From contig DATKQE010000010.1 of assembly GCA_035532935.1 (NCBI GenBank), positions 1 to 64,000 of the forward strand: DNA of 64,000 bases, written 5' to 3'. A program made the position numbers and the translations under genes. The notes below the pieces were generated by a model. The model was not told the origin of the DNA. It saw nothing but the letters and a program-made list of their open reading frames with translations, and searched no databases. This DNA comes from DATJLY01 sp035532935 (GTDB taxonomy: Bacteria > Pseudomonadota > Alphaproteobacteria > ATCC43930 > CGMCC-115725). Positions 33,866 to 42,661 of this stretch are shown piece after piece. The first letter of the stretch is position 1. Every line of letters begins with the position of its first letter.

Positions 33866-34192
33866 AGCAGCCTTCCGAAAGCACCTGCGCCCCGACGGGT
33901 GTTCAACGACGATGGATATCCGTACAAGATGGCGAAACCAGAACCGCCCGTCGCGCTGCCCACCGCGGTATGACAGGCGCTGTCGCCGACGAAGTGGCTC
34001 CGGTGATCATGGGGGGAACCGGAACCGCCACGATGGAGAATGCTTCTTATTAACATGGTTGCCGGATTTGGCAAGTCGTCCCTTCGATCTCGATTTCGAT
34101 TTCGATCATGCGATAGAAGGGTGGCGGCAGTGTCTTCTCTGTGTAAACGTCCGGCTGCCGCAATGCTAGGTCAGATTTCACGCTCTACTACC
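33866..34192. other. 327-bp intergenic region
   Basis: No gene seen. It is less GC-rich than its surroundings, contains a run GATCTCGATTTCGATTTCGATCATG near 34087-34111 with a 6-bp tandem (TCGATT) and lies upstream of both the MucR/CSD-like gene (leftward) and the tiny membrane protein (rightward). Promoters for both are expected here, but none is clear. Confidence 0.5.
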
Positions 34193-34330
34193 ATGAAGTG
34201 CACGGTTGTCGCGGCCGGCGTGTTCGTGCTCTGGCTGTTGCTTGCGGGCGACGCAGCACCAGCCACCATCGCCGCGGGCCTGATCGTGGCCGCCGCGGCT
34301 TCGGCCTGGGCGCTGCTGCTCGACCGTTGA
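34193..34330 (+). CDS. 45-residue membrane protein resembling the MnhE N-terminus
   Basis: ATG 34193 gives MKCTVVAAGVFVLWLLLAGD followed by a second hydrophobic segment (TIAAGLIVAAAASAWALLL). The pattern of two adjoining helices joined by APAT resembles the first two helices of subunit E of multisubunit cation/proton antiporters, but the rest of that subunit is missing and no other antiporter gene is near. It may be an independent small membrane protein. It ends eight bases before the XRE gene on the other strand. Confidence 0.4.
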   Translation: MKCTVVAAGVFVLWLLLAGDAAPATIAAGLIVAAAASAWALLLDR

Positions 34331-34338
34331 CCGCGAAC

Positions 34339-34722
34339 TCAGTGCCGTGTCGCCAGTGCGCGGGCTAGCTGGCTCAAGGCTTCCTGGTGCCGCTCGTTGG
34401 GGATTTGCGCAAAATTTCTTGCCAGTTCGAGGCACATACGCTCGCGCGGGCTTTCCGACCGATCCGTCTCGCTGTCGAGTCCTTCGAAGAAGGAGCTCAC
34501 GGGGACGCTCAGCACGCGCGCGATCACATAGAGGCGGCCAGCCGAGACCCGGTTGATGCCGCGCTCGTACTTATGCGCCTGCTGATAGGTGACGCCGATG
34601 AGATCGGCGAGCTGCTGCTGAGTGAAGCCGAGCATGACGCGGCGGTTGCGGATGCGCGCACCGACGTGCCGGTCGATGTCTTGCGTCTGTATTGCGGGTT
34701 GTATGCGAGGTAGTGTGTTCAT
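34339..34722 (-). CDS. XRE-family helix-turn-helix regulator
   Basis: 127 residues from ATG 34722. A Cro/CI-type DNA-binding domain spans about residues 20-75 (VGARIRNRRVMLGFTQQQLADLIGVTYQQAHKYERGINRVSAGRLYVIARVL). The C-terminal part (SSFFEGLDSETDRSESPRERMCLELARNFAQI) is helical. Proteins of this length and layout are abundant in alphaproteobacteria as small global regulators; the target is not evident. Confidence 0.88.
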   Translation of the reverse strand: MNTLPRIQPAIQTQDIDRHVGARIRNRRVMLGFTQQQLADLIGVTYQQAHKYERGINRVSAGRLYVIARVLSVPVSSFFEGLDSETDRSESPRERMCLELARNFAQIPNERHQEALSQLARALATRH

Positions 34723-35089
34723 GGAGATCTGCGATGGGTTGTGAGGGACAATGCCGGCCCACCAAAGGGATGCCGGTTGCGCCGGAATGGCAAAAGGGAC
34801 TTGTAGCGAACGTGCTTGCGGCCGGACCCGCGGCGCCGTCGCCGCATGCCCAATCAGATAGGCAACGCACCGTTGCGCTTCAACCGCCCTACCGCATCTT
34901 CGATATCGCGATCGACGATTGCAGCAGGCGTCGACGATCAACCCGCCAACGCGGACGGAGCTGCGCGGTTCCATACTATTCGGCACGGTGTTCCGCGCCC
35001 CACGCATGGCCGAGGCCCGCCGGCGGGTTTGACAGCATCGGCATCCAATGATAATCGAGCCTGACTGGGCCTTAGCGGATGCTCCGACC
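34723..35089. other. 367-bp intergenic region
   Basis: Lies between divergent XRE and hydrolase genes. Open frames here are short and unconvincing. It must hold the promoters of both genes; none is clear to me. Confidence 0.5.
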
Positions 35090-35920
35090 ATGCCGCGCAT
35101 TTCGATCGGCGACTGCCATCTGTACTACGAGCGGCACGGTTCCGGTTACCCGGTTTTGTTTGTGACCGGGCTTGCCGGCCATGCGCATTACTGGCGCGAC
35201 CAGATCCCGACCTTCGCCCGAAATTTCGAGGTGATCGTCCATGATCACCGCGGCGTCGGCGAGAGCGAAGCGACCGCCTGCAGTTCGACGATCGAGCGCT
35301 GGGCCGGCGATGTCATCGCGCTGATGGATGGGCTCGGCATCGCCCGCGCGCATCTGGTCGGTCATTCCGCGGGCGGCGCCATCGCCCAGGTCCTGGCGAT
35401 CGAGCACCCGCAGCGCCTCTCCAGCATCGTCATCGCGGCAAGCTGGCCCAAGGCCGACGCCTATTTCCGCCGCCTGTTCGCCTTGCGCAAGGAGATCCTG
35501 CTGCGCCTCGGCCCGTCGAGCTATGTGCAGACCAACACGCTGCTCCTCTATGCGCCGGACTATATTGCGCGCAACAACGAGAAGCTGCGCCTCATCGAGG
35601 CCCAGGCGCTCGCCAATTTCGCCCCGCCGGAGCGCACGCTGAGCCGGATCGACGCCATTCTCGCCTTCGACCGCAGCGCCGATCTCGGCCGTATCCGGAC
35701 CCCGACGCTCATCGTCGCGACCCATGACGATCTCGTCACGCCGGCCTATTACTCCGAAGAACTTGCCCGGCGCATTCAGGGGGCCGAGGCTAAATTCTTT
35801 CCCCATGGCGGTCATTACTTCACCCAGGTGCTACCGCGCGAGTTCAATCAGGCCGTATTGCCGTTTCTCGCTGCCCATACTCCGGCCGAGGCGCGCATCC
35901 CCGAGCGCTTTGCCCCTTAA
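35090..35920 (+). CDS. alpha/beta hydrolase (RutD-like)
   Basis: 276 residues from ATG 35090; ATG 35048 would add 14. Oxyanion-hole segment FVTGLAGHAHYW, nucleophile elbow GHSAGGAIA, acid Asp in THDDLVTP and His in PHGGHYF make a complete triad. The overall look (YYERHGSGYPVLFVTGLAG ... VIVHDHRGVGES) is that of RutD or 3-oxoadipate enol-lactonase-like enzymes, but no Rut or beta-ketoadipate genes are near. Substrate unknown. Confidence 0.85.
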   Translation: MPRISIGDCHLYYERHGSGYPVLFVTGLAGHAHYWRDQIPTFARNFEVIVHDHRGVGESEATACSSTIERWAGDVIALMDGLGIARAHLVGHSAGGAIAQVLAIEHPQRLSSIVIAASWPKADAYFRRLFALRKEILLRLGPSSYVQTNTLLLYAPDYIARNNEKLRLIEAQALANFAPPERTLSRIDAILAFDRSADLGRIRTPTLIVATHDDLVTPAYYSEELARRIQGAEAKFFPHGGHYFTQVLPREFNQAVLPFLAAHTPAEARIPERFAP

Positions 35921-36001
35921 TACTTCCGAAACACCTCTTCCCTAGTCTGCGACAGCCGCGACGGACCGGCTTTCTTACACGATTTGGGTGCTCCCACTGC
36001 C

Positions 36002-37711
36002 ATGGTCCCGGAGGATAACGACGCTCTCGCCCGGGTTCTGGCCGCTCTCGCCGCCGCTGGCGACGCCGCCTATGTCTGGGACCTGGCGAGCGATGCGGTC
36101 GAGTGGCACGGCTCGCCCCGCATGCTCGGCCTCACCGACGAGGCCTCCGTTTCGTGCGGCCGCGGCTACGCCGAGCGCATCCATCCCGACGATCTCGTGA
36201 ACCGCCAGCAGGGGTTGCAGACCCATTACGCCCGTGGTGCCACCTTCGACATCGAGTATCGCATCCGGGTCCGCGACGGCGGCTTCACCTGGCTCAACGA
36301 GCGCGGCTCGGCCGAGTTCGACGCGATCGGGCGACCGCAGCGCATGTTTGGCGTGCTGCGCGACATTACCACCCGCAAGATGCAGGAGCAGCGGCTCGAG
36401 CATCTCGCCAATTACGATGAGCTCACCGGCCATTTCAACAAGAAGCGCCTGCGCGAGGCGCTCGATCACATGCTCGTGCAGAGTGTGCGCACCGGGCTTC
36501 CCGGCGCCTATCTCGCAGTGGGCATCGACAAGCTCGCCGGCGTCAACGACGTGTTCGGCTACGAGGCCGCCGACCAGGTCATCGTCGAGGTCGGGCGCCG
36601 CCTCGACCGCTGCCTGCGGGTGAGCGACGTCATCGGGCGCATGGGCGGCGACCGCTTCGGCATCGTCCTCGCCCATTGCCCGGAGCAGCACATCGCCATC
36701 GTTGCCGAGAAGATTCTCGCCGGCGTGAGCCAGATGCCGATCGATACCGGCGCCGGTCCGATCTATGCGACGGTCTCGATTGGTGCCGCCGCCTATCCGG
36801 ATCAGGCCAAAACTTCCTACGAGGTGATGACCCGCGGCGAGTCCGCCTTGGCCGAGGCCAAGCGCGCCGGCCGCGATTGTTACGTGCCTTACCACCTGTC
36901 GACCGAGCAGCGTCAGCGCCACCGCGTCGGCATGGCGCTCGGCGAGCGCGTGCAGCAGGCGCTCCGTGATGGGCGCCTCACTTTCGCCTACCAGCCGGTG
37001 GTCAACTATGACACCGGCGATGTCGACTATTACGAATGCCTGTTGCGTATGATCGAGACCGACGGCCGCGTCGTCGCCGCCGCCGAGTTCGTCGCCGCGA
37101 TCGAACAGCTCGGCTTCATCCGCCTCATCGATCGCTATGTGCTGGAAAAAGCGGTCGCGGAGGTGGCAGCGCATCCCGGCATCTGCCTCGGCTTCAACAT
37201 CTCCGGCCTCACTGCCACCGACCGCGCCTGGCTGCGGGGCGCGACTGCGATGCTGCAGGGCCGACCCGAGATTACCAGCCGGCTCGTCGTCGAGATCACC
37301 GAAACCGCGGCGCTGCACGATATCGAGGAATCGGCCGGGTTTGTCGCGGCGCTGCGCGATCTCGGCTGCCGCATCGCGCTCGACGATTTCGGCGCGGGCT
37401 TCACCTCGCTCCGCCATCTCCAGTCGCTGGCCGTCGATACCGTCAAGATCGACGGCTCGTTCGTGCGCAACCTCGCCCAAAATCCCGGAAACCAGGTGTT
37501 CCTGCGCCACCTCGTCGGTCTCGCCAAGGGGCTCGACCTTCTCACCGTCGCGGAATGTGTCGAGACCGCCGAAGAGGCGGCGCTACTGCGCCGCGAAGGC
37601 GTCAACTTCCTGCAAGGCTATCATTTCGGCCGACCGACCCTGGAACGGCCATGGATTGCCCGGCACCAGGCGCGCCTGGCCCGGCCGGCGCTGACCGCCA
37701 ACGCATCCTGA
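36002..37711 (+). CDS. PAS-GGDEF-EAL cyclic-di-GMP protein, degenerate GGDEF
   Basis: 569 residues from ATG 36002; a TTG at 35984 would add six. A PAS domain (about 15-130, ending LRDITTRKMQEQRLEHL) precedes a GGDEF domain with motif MGGDRF, where the catalytic Glu is Arg, so cyclase activity is unlikely. The EAL domain (about 315-555) reads ECL instead of EAL but keeps the other key residues: Asn in FNIS, Glu in VEITET, the Asp pair of LDDFGAG, Lys in VKIDGSF, Glu in AECVET and Gln in LQGYHFG. It should therefore hydrolyse c-di-GMP under control of the PAS sensor and perhaps of substrate binding by the dead GGDEF. No transmembrane segment. Confidence 0.9.
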   Translation: MVPEDNDALARVLAALAAAGDAAYVWDLASDAVEWHGSPRMLGLTDEASVSCGRGYAERIHPDDLVNRQQGLQTHYARGATFDIEYRIRVRDGGFTWLNERGSAEFDAIGRPQRMFGVLRDITTRKMQEQRLEHLANYDELTGHFNKKRLREALDHMLVQSVRTGLPGAYLAVGIDKLAGVNDVFGYEAADQVIVEVGRRLDRCLRVSDVIGRMGGDRFGIVLAHCPEQHIAIVAEKILAGVSQMPIDTGAGPIYATVSIGAAAYPDQAKTSYEVMTRGESALAEAKRAGRDCYVPYHLSTEQRQRHRVGMALGERVQQALRDGRLTFAYQPVVNYDTGDVDYYECLLRMIETDGRVVAAAEFVAAIEQLGFIRLIDRYVLEKAVAEVAAHPGICLGFNISGLTATDRAWLRGATAMLQGRPEITSRLVVEITETAALHDIEESAGFVAALRDLGCRIALDDFGAGFTSLRHLQSLAVDTVKIDGSFVRNLAQNPGNQVFLRHLVGLAKGLDLLTVAECVETAEEAALLRREGVNFLQGYHFGRPTLERPWIARHQARLARPALTANAS

Positions 37712-37732
37712 GCGCCGCGCCGCCCGGCGCGC

Positions 37733-38329
37733 TCATTCCTTGTGGGTCTTGCTGAGCTGATCGATCTGCTGCTGCAGCACGTTGATGCGCTGGCGCAGTT
37801 CGTCGAGGGTCGCTTCCCGTCCCTCTTCCGGCCGTTCGGCGCGCGGCTTGTCGCCCGCGTTGGCGGAAGGGAAGGGCGAGAACATCTTCATCGTCTGCTC
37901 GAACAGCGCCAGATTCTGCTTGCCCATTTCCTCGAGGGGGCCGAACGGAAAGAGGCCGCCGAAGGCGTCCTGCAGGCTCTTGCGCATTTGCTCCTGATTG
38001 CGCGCGAAAGTGGTCATCGCGTGTTCGAGATAGCGCGGCACCAACCACTGCATGCTGTCGCCGTAGAGGCTGATGAGCTGACGCAGGAAGCTGATCGGCA
38101 GGAGGTTCTGCCCCTTCTGCTCCTCCTCGACGATGATCTGCGTCAGCACGGCGCGGGTGATTTCCTCGCTGGTCTTGGCATCGAAGACGATGAACTCGTT
38201 GCCCTGCTTCACCATGCGGCTGAGATCGTCGAGTGTGACATAGCTGCTGGTCGCCGTGTTGTAGAGCCGCCGGTTGGCGTATTTCTTGATGACGACCGGC
38301 TGGCCTTCGCCGCCGCCCTTCTCGCTCAT
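37733..38329 (-). CDS. phaR: polyhydroxyalkanoate synthesis repressor PhaR
   Basis: 198 residues from ATG 38329; an ATG at 38344 would add five. The N-terminal DNA/PHB-binding domain is diagnostic (VVIKKYANRRLYNTATSSYVTLDDLSRMVKQG and FVVFDAKT-like FIVFDAKTSEEITR), followed by a second PHB-accumulation-regulator segment (QNLLPISFLRQLISLYGD) and a C-terminal coiled coil (LDELRQRINVLQQQIDQL). PhaR represses phasin and PHA genes and is released by binding PHB granules. It is divergent from the PhaC-like gene pair across 137 bp, the expected place of its own operator. Confidence 0.95.
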   Translation of the reverse strand: MSEKGGGEGQPVVIKKYANRRLYNTATSSYVTLDDLSRMVKQGNEFIVFDAKTSEEITRAVLTQIIVEEEQKGQNLLPISFLRQLISLYGDSMQWLVPRYLEHAMTTFARNQEQMRKSLQDAFGGLFPFGPLEEMGKQNLALFEQTMKMFSPFPSANAGDKPRAERPEEGREATLDELRQRINVLQQQIDQLSKTHKE

Positions 38330-38481
38330 CGCGTGTGCCCTCATGATCTGGCGCCCCTTCCGATAGGAGTCTCACCATACCAGCATTCCGGCCGCAATGC
38401 CTTATCGGCTGCGGCTGCGGCTGCGGCGCGGCCGATCGCGCCGATCCTGGCCATGGCGCGATCGTGGGATATAATGCGGCC

Positions 38482-38826
38482 ATGGCGGAGCCGCCCGATC
38501 TGGCCGAACTTGCCAAGCGGTATGTGGACCTGTGGCAGGACCAATTGATGGCGATTGCGGGAGATCCCGCGTTGGCCGACAGCGTTGTGCGCCTGTTCAT
38601 GGCCGCAGCGCCCTGGACCGCGTCCGCCGGTGGCGCGGGTGAGCGCGGCACCGCTTCCGCGTCAGGGGCCGCGGCCGCTGCCGCTGCAACTGTGGAACGC
38701 GACCGGCGTTTGGCTGAGCTCGCGCGCCGCCTTGCCGCTCTTGAAGAACGGCTCGCTGCCCTCGAGGCACGACTTCGCGGACCGGGTGCGCGCACTGCAC
38801 GAAAGCCTCGCCGCCGCCGGGTTTGA
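38482..38826 (+). CDS. small coiled-coil protein overlapping the PhaC-like gene (PhaE-like role?)
   Basis: 114 residues from ATG 38482; GTG 38464 would add six. The N-terminal half (LAELAKRYVDLWQDQLMAIAGDPALADSVVRLFMAA) resembles the helical start of PHA synthase subunits such as PhaE, and the C-terminal third is a heptad-repeat coiled coil (RRLAELARRLAALEERLAAL) ending in a basic tail. The last 188 bases overlap the PhaC-like gene in another frame, so both frames encode sensible protein there. TATAAT at 38470-38475 ends seven bases before the ATG, which would make the message almost leaderless if it is a promoter. A role as partner of the synthase is inference from position and structure. 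Confidence 0.62.
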   Translation: MAEPPDLAELAKRYVDLWQDQLMAIAGDPALADSVVRLFMAAAPWTASAGGAGERGTASASGAAAAAAATVERDRRLAELARRLAALEERLAALEARLRGPGARTARKPRRRRV

Positions 38827-39907
38827 CGACATCCTTGCCGCTCTCGACCGTGAGCTGAGGGAACGCGCCGACACATTCCTCGCCGGCATCGAATCCTATC
38901 GCCGGCATCCCTATCGCCGCGACCTCGCCGATCCGCCGGTGCTGTGGCAGGAGGGAACGACGCGTCTTCTCGATTACGGCACGGCGGCTGCGGCGGCGCG
39001 CACCGTCCTGATCGTCCCCTCGCTGATCAACCGCGCCTATATCCTCGATCTTACTCCGGAGACGAGCCTCGTGCGCCATCTCGCGGCCATGGGGCTGCGA
39101 CCGCTTCTCGTCGATTGGGGCGGTCCGGGCGCGCTCGAGCGCGGCTTCGGCCTCACCGAATACATTGCCGGCCGACTCGAAATGGCGGCCGAGGTGGCCG
39201 CGGCCGAGGCGGACGGTCCGATCGGCGTGCTGGGATACTGCATGGGCGGGCTGCTCGCCCTGGCGCTGGCCGAGCGCCGCCCGCGTCTGGTGGGCGCGCT
39301 CGTGCTGCTGGCCACGCCCTGGGGTTTCCATGCCGGGAGCGCCGGTCCTGCCGCCCGTCTGCTGGGCGCCCTTGCCGAGCCATTGGGCCAGGCTTTCGCG
39401 GCGCTCGGCGAACTGCCGGTCGACGTGCTGCAGGCGCTGTTCACCGCGGTCGATCCGCTGGTGGCGATGCGCAAGTTCACGCGCTTTGCCACCTTGCCGC
39501 CGGACAGCCCGGCGGCACGCCAATTCGTCGCGGTCGAAGATTGGCTGAATGATGGGGTTCCACTGGCGCTGCAGGTGGCGCGCGAATGCCTGGGCGGATG
39601 GTATGGCGCCGATCTGCCGGCGCGTGGCCTGTGGCAAGTTGCCGGACGGCCGGTCCTGCCGACGCGCGTTGCCCAGCCGGCGCTCGTCGTCGTGCCGGCG
39701 CACGACCGGATCGTGCCGCCGGCGAGCGCCGCGGCGCTCGCCGATGCCCTGCCGGCGGCCGAGCGGCTCGATCCGGCGCTCGGCCATATCGGCATGATCG
39801 TCTCCGCCGATGGGCCGCGCCAGGTCTGGAAGCCGCTGGCGGCATGGCTGCACCGCCAGTTGCCGCCACCGGGTTTCAATATCCGCCGGGGTGGCTTATT
39901 TAGATAA
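38639..39907 (+). CDS. PHA synthase-like alpha/beta hydrolase (PhaC-like)
   Basis: 422 residues if begun at GTG 38639. The lipase-box-like motif GYCMGG places the nucleophile Cys201, as in PHA synthases; D356 (PAHDRIVPP) and H383 (GHIGM) complete the triad. WNATGVWLSSRAALPLLKNGSLP and YRRHPYRRDLADPPVLW are conserved in this alphaproteobacterial group. It is shorter than class I PhaC (about 590) and longer than class III PhaC (about 355), and a small coiled-coil gene precedes it, so it may be a two-component type. The start lies inside that gene. phaA follows after 28 bp and phaB after that, with phaR divergent, so polyhydroxyalkanoate synthesis is very likely. Confidence 0.83.
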   Translation: MSAAPLPRQGPRPLPLQLWNATGVWLSSRAALPLLKNGSLPSRHDFADRVRALHESLAAAGFDDILAALDRELRERADTFLAGIESYRRHPYRRDLADPPVLWQEGTTRLLDYGTAAAAARTVLIVPSLINRAYILDLTPETSLVRHLAAMGLRPLLVDWGGPGALERGFGLTEYIAGRLEMAAEVAAAEADGPIGVLGYCMGGLLALALAERRPRLVGALVLLATPWGFHAGSAGPAARLLGALAEPLGQAFAALGELPVDVLQALFTAVDPLVAMRKFTRFATLPPDSPAARQFVAVEDWLNDGVPLALQVARECLGGWYGADLPARGLWQVAGRPVLPTRVAQPALVVVPAHDRIVPPASAAALADALPAAERLDPALGHIGMIVSADGPRQVWKPLAAWLHRQLPPPGFNIRRGGLFR

Positions 39908-39935
39908 GGTACAACCCGCGAACGAGGGAACCTCC

Positions 39936-41111
39936 ATGACCGAGATCGTCATCGCCGCCGCAGCGCGCACGCCGATCGGCGCCTTCAACGGCAGTCTCAG
40001 CACGGTGCCTGCGCATTACCTGGGCCAAGTCGCGATCGCCGAGGCGATGGCGCGCGCAGGCGTCGTGCCCGGCGACGTGAGCGAGGTCATCCTCGGTCAG
40101 ATTCTTGCGGCCGGCGAGGGCCAGAATCCGGCGCGCCAGGCCGCCGTCGGCGCCGGCATCCCCTACGAGGTAACCGCCTATGGCGTGAATCAGCTCTGCG
40201 GCTCGGGCCTGCGCACCGTCGCGCTGGGCTATCAGGCGATCCGACTGGGCGAGAGCGCCATCGTCGTCGCGGGCGGCCAGGAGAGCATGAGCCAGGCGCC
40301 GCACTGCATGCATCTGCGCAACGGTGTCAAGATGGGGGACGCCGAATTCGTCGACACGATGATCAAGGACGGGTTGTGGGATGCCTTCAACGGCTATCAC
40401 ATGGGCAACACGGCTGAGAACGTGGCGCAGCGCTGGCAGATCACGCGCGAGCAGCAGGATGCTCTCGCCGCGCGCTCGCAGGCGCGGGCCGAGGCCGCGC
40501 AGAAGGCGGGCCGCTTCAAGGACGAGATCGTGGCCGTCAAGATCGCCTCCCGCCGCGGCGAGACCATCGTCGATACCGACGAATATCCCAAGCACGGCAC
40601 CACCGTCGAGACGCTGGCGAAGTTGCGCCCCGCCTTCGACAAGAACGGCACCGTGACCGCGGGCAATGCGTCGGGCATCAATGACGGCGCGGCCGCGGTG
40701 GTGCTGATGACGGCGGCGGAAGCGGCGCGGCGCGGGATTCAGCCGCTCGCGCGCATCGTCTCGTGGGCGACGGCGGGCGTCGATCCCGCGATCATGGGCA
40801 CGGGGCCGATCCCGGCGAGCCGTGCCGCGCTGAAGCGTGCGGGCTGGAAGGCCGACGACCTCGACCTGATCGAGGCCAACGAGGCCTTTGCGGCGCAGGC
40901 CTGCGCGGTCAACAAGGAACTGGGGTTCGATTCCGACAAGGTGAACGTGAACGGCGGTGCGATCGCGCTCGGCCACCCGATCGGCGCTTCGGGGGCGCGC
41001 GTCCTGGTGACGCTGCTGCACGAGATGGCGCGGCGCAATGCCAAGAAGGGCCTCGCCACGTTGTGCATCGGCGGCGGCATGGGCATTGCGATGTGCGTCG
41101 CCCGCGACTGA
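39936..41111 (+). CDS. phaA: acetyl-CoA acetyltransferase (beta-ketothiolase)
   Basis: 391 residues, full length. It condenses two acetyl-CoA to acetoacetyl-CoA, the first step of PHB synthesis. The acyl-accepting Cys88 is in NQLCGSGLRTV, H347 in GHPIGASGAR and the second catalytic Cys377 in CIGGGMGIAM. GAGGG lies before the ATG. It is followed by phaB after 29 bp. Confidence 0.95.
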   Translation: MTEIVIAAAARTPIGAFNGSLSTVPAHYLGQVAIAEAMARAGVVPGDVSEVILGQILAAGEGQNPARQAAVGAGIPYEVTAYGVNQLCGSGLRTVALGYQAIRLGESAIVVAGGQESMSQAPHCMHLRNGVKMGDAEFVDTMIKDGLWDAFNGYHMGNTAENVAQRWQITREQQDALAARSQARAEAAQKAGRFKDEIVAVKIASRRGETIVDTDEYPKHGTTVETLAKLRPAFDKNGTVTAGNASGINDGAAAVVLMTAAEAARRGIQPLARIVSWATAGVDPAIMGTGPIPASRAALKRAGWKADDLDLIEANEAFAAQACAVNKELGFDSDKVNVNGGAIALGHPIGASGARVLVTLLHEMARRNAKKGLATLCIGGGMGIAMCVARD

Positions 41112-41140
41112 ACGCGGGTACGCGACGGGAGGAGCGGACT

Positions 41141-41863
41141 ATGGCCAGAACGGCGATCGTCACGGGCGGAACGCGCGGCATCGGCCGCGCGATCTCGGTG
41201 GCCCTCAAGGATGCGGGCTATCGCGTCGCCGCCAATTATGGAAGCGACCAGGAAGCGGCGGCGCGCTTCACCGCGGAAACCGGCATCCCGGCCTATCGCT
41301 TCGACGTCGCGGATTACGAGGCATGCGCGGTGGCGGTGAAGAAGATCGCGGCCGAGATCGCGCCCATCGAGGTGCTGGTGAACAATGCCGGCATCACCCG
41401 GGACGCGGTGCTGCACCGCATGACGCCGGAGCAGTGGGGCGCGGTTATCGCCACCGATCTCACCTCCTGCTTCAACATGTGCCGCGTCGTGATCGATGGC
41501 ATGCGCGAGCGCGGCTTCGGTCGCATCGTCAATATCGGCTCGATCAACGGCCAGGCCGGACAGTACGGGCAGGTGAATTACGCCGCGGCGAAGTCGGGCA
41601 TTCACGGCTTCACCAAGGCGCTCGCCCAGGAGGGTGCGGCGCGCGGCATCACCGTCAACGCGATCGCGCCGGGCTATATCGATACCGACATGGTGCGTGC
41701 GGTGCCGGCCAACGTGCTCGAGAAGATCGTCGCGCGTATTCCGGTGGGCCGCCTCGGCCATGCCGACGAGATCGCCCGCGGCGTGCTGTTCCTGGTCGCC
41801 GACGAGGGCGGGTTCGTCACCGGCTCGACCCTGTCGATCAACGGCGGCCAGCACATGTATTGA
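41141..41863 (+). CDS. phaB: acetoacetyl-CoA reductase
   Basis: 240-residue SDR that reduces acetoacetyl-CoA to (R)-3-hydroxybutyryl-CoA, normally with NADPH. The cofactor motif TGGTRGIG starts at residue 8; NNAGITRD, IVNIGSINGQAGQYGQVNYAAAKSG (catalytic Ser, Tyr, Lys) and the C-terminal SINGGQHMY are typical of PhaB. GGGAGGAG lies before the ATG. It ends the phaC-like/phaA/phaB run and converges on a glutathione transferase 25 bp away. Confidence 0.95.
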   Translation: MARTAIVTGGTRGIGRAISVALKDAGYRVAANYGSDQEAAARFTAETGIPAYRFDVADYEACAVAVKKIAAEIAPIEVLVNNAGITRDAVLHRMTPEQWGAVIATDLTSCFNMCRVVIDGMRERGFGRIVNIGSINGQAGQYGQVNYAAAKSGIHGFTKALAQEGAARGITVNAIAPGYIDTDMVRAVPANVLEKIVARIPVGRLGHADEIARGVLFLVADEGGFVTGSTLSINGGQHMY

Positions 41864-41887
41864 TGCCGGCGCTCGCCGGGGATGCAC

Positions 41888-42514
41888 CTAGGCCTGCGGC
41901 ATCGTGAGCTGCATCGATCTGCGGTCGGCGAACGCCCCGTACCAGTTGGCGAGGCGGCGCCAGCGGCTCTGCCAATTCTCGCTGCGGTAGCGGAAGTCGA
42001 GATAGCCGAGCGCGCAGCCGATGGTGATCTGACCAATATTCGGCACGCCGCTCTCGGCGGGACCGAGCGTCCCGTCCTCGACCTCGAGCTCGAGCGCCGC
42101 CAGCGCGCCGCGCACCTTGCGCAACTGCGCGTCGATCCAGTCCGGCCACTGGTTCTGCGGCGGCCGTACCGACTCGTAGCGGCCGAGGATCGCCGCCTCG
42201 AGGATGCCGTCCCCCAGGGCCTGCTGCCGGAGTGCGATCCAACGCAGTGTTCCGGGGTCGGGGAAAAGCCTCGGTCCCGTGTGCAGCGTGTCGAGATACT
42301 CGCAGATGACCGGCGAATCGTAGAGCACGAGCCCGTCATCGGTGGTGAGCGACGGCACCTTCACGAGCGGATTCTCCCGTGCGACCTCCTCGTTGGGGGT
42401 GGTCGGGGCGACTGTCGTCTGCACACGCTCGATGCGCTCGGCGAGACCGGTCTCGATCGCCGCCACCATAACCTTGCGCACGAAGGGCGAAGTCGGCGAA
42501 TAGCGGAGTCTCAT
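41888..42514 (-). CDS. glutathione S-transferase family protein
   Basis: 208 residues. The thioredoxin-like N-terminal domain (MRLRYSPTSPFVRKVMVAAIETGL, with a Ser/Pro motif in the glutathione site; VKVPSLTTDDG cis-Pro; YDSPVICEYLDT with the Ser that binds the gamma-glutamyl group) is followed by a helical domain with GQITIGCALGYLDFR. No pathway partner is adjacent. It converges on phaB. Confidence 0.9.
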   Translation of the reverse strand: MRLRYSPTSPFVRKVMVAAIETGLAERIERVQTTVAPTTPNEEVARENPLVKVPSLTTDDGLVLYDSPVICEYLDTLHTGPRLFPDPGTLRWIALRQQALGDGILEAAILGRYESVRPPQNQWPDWIDAQLRKVRGALAALELEVEDGTLGPAESGVPNIGQITIGCALGYLDFRYRSENWQSRWRRLANWYGAFADRRSMQLTMPQA

Positions 42515-42661
42515 GAGGTCGTCCTCCTGCTGGTGGCGGCGGTGGTCGTCGGTCCGACCGTGTCCTGGCGCGGGCGGCGGTCATGCCGGCTCGACCCATG
42601 TGCTGCTCGCGTGCGAGCCTAAACCTAAATCGGCCGTCCGTCCCATGCTACACTGCATTCG

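Noticed and set aside
38482..39907. Reading the two PHA frames as one frameshifted gene
   Set aside because: Both frames stay protein-like through the overlap, and the second one has its own GTG start and family-typical N-terminus. A frameshift would instead join two different parts of one domain.
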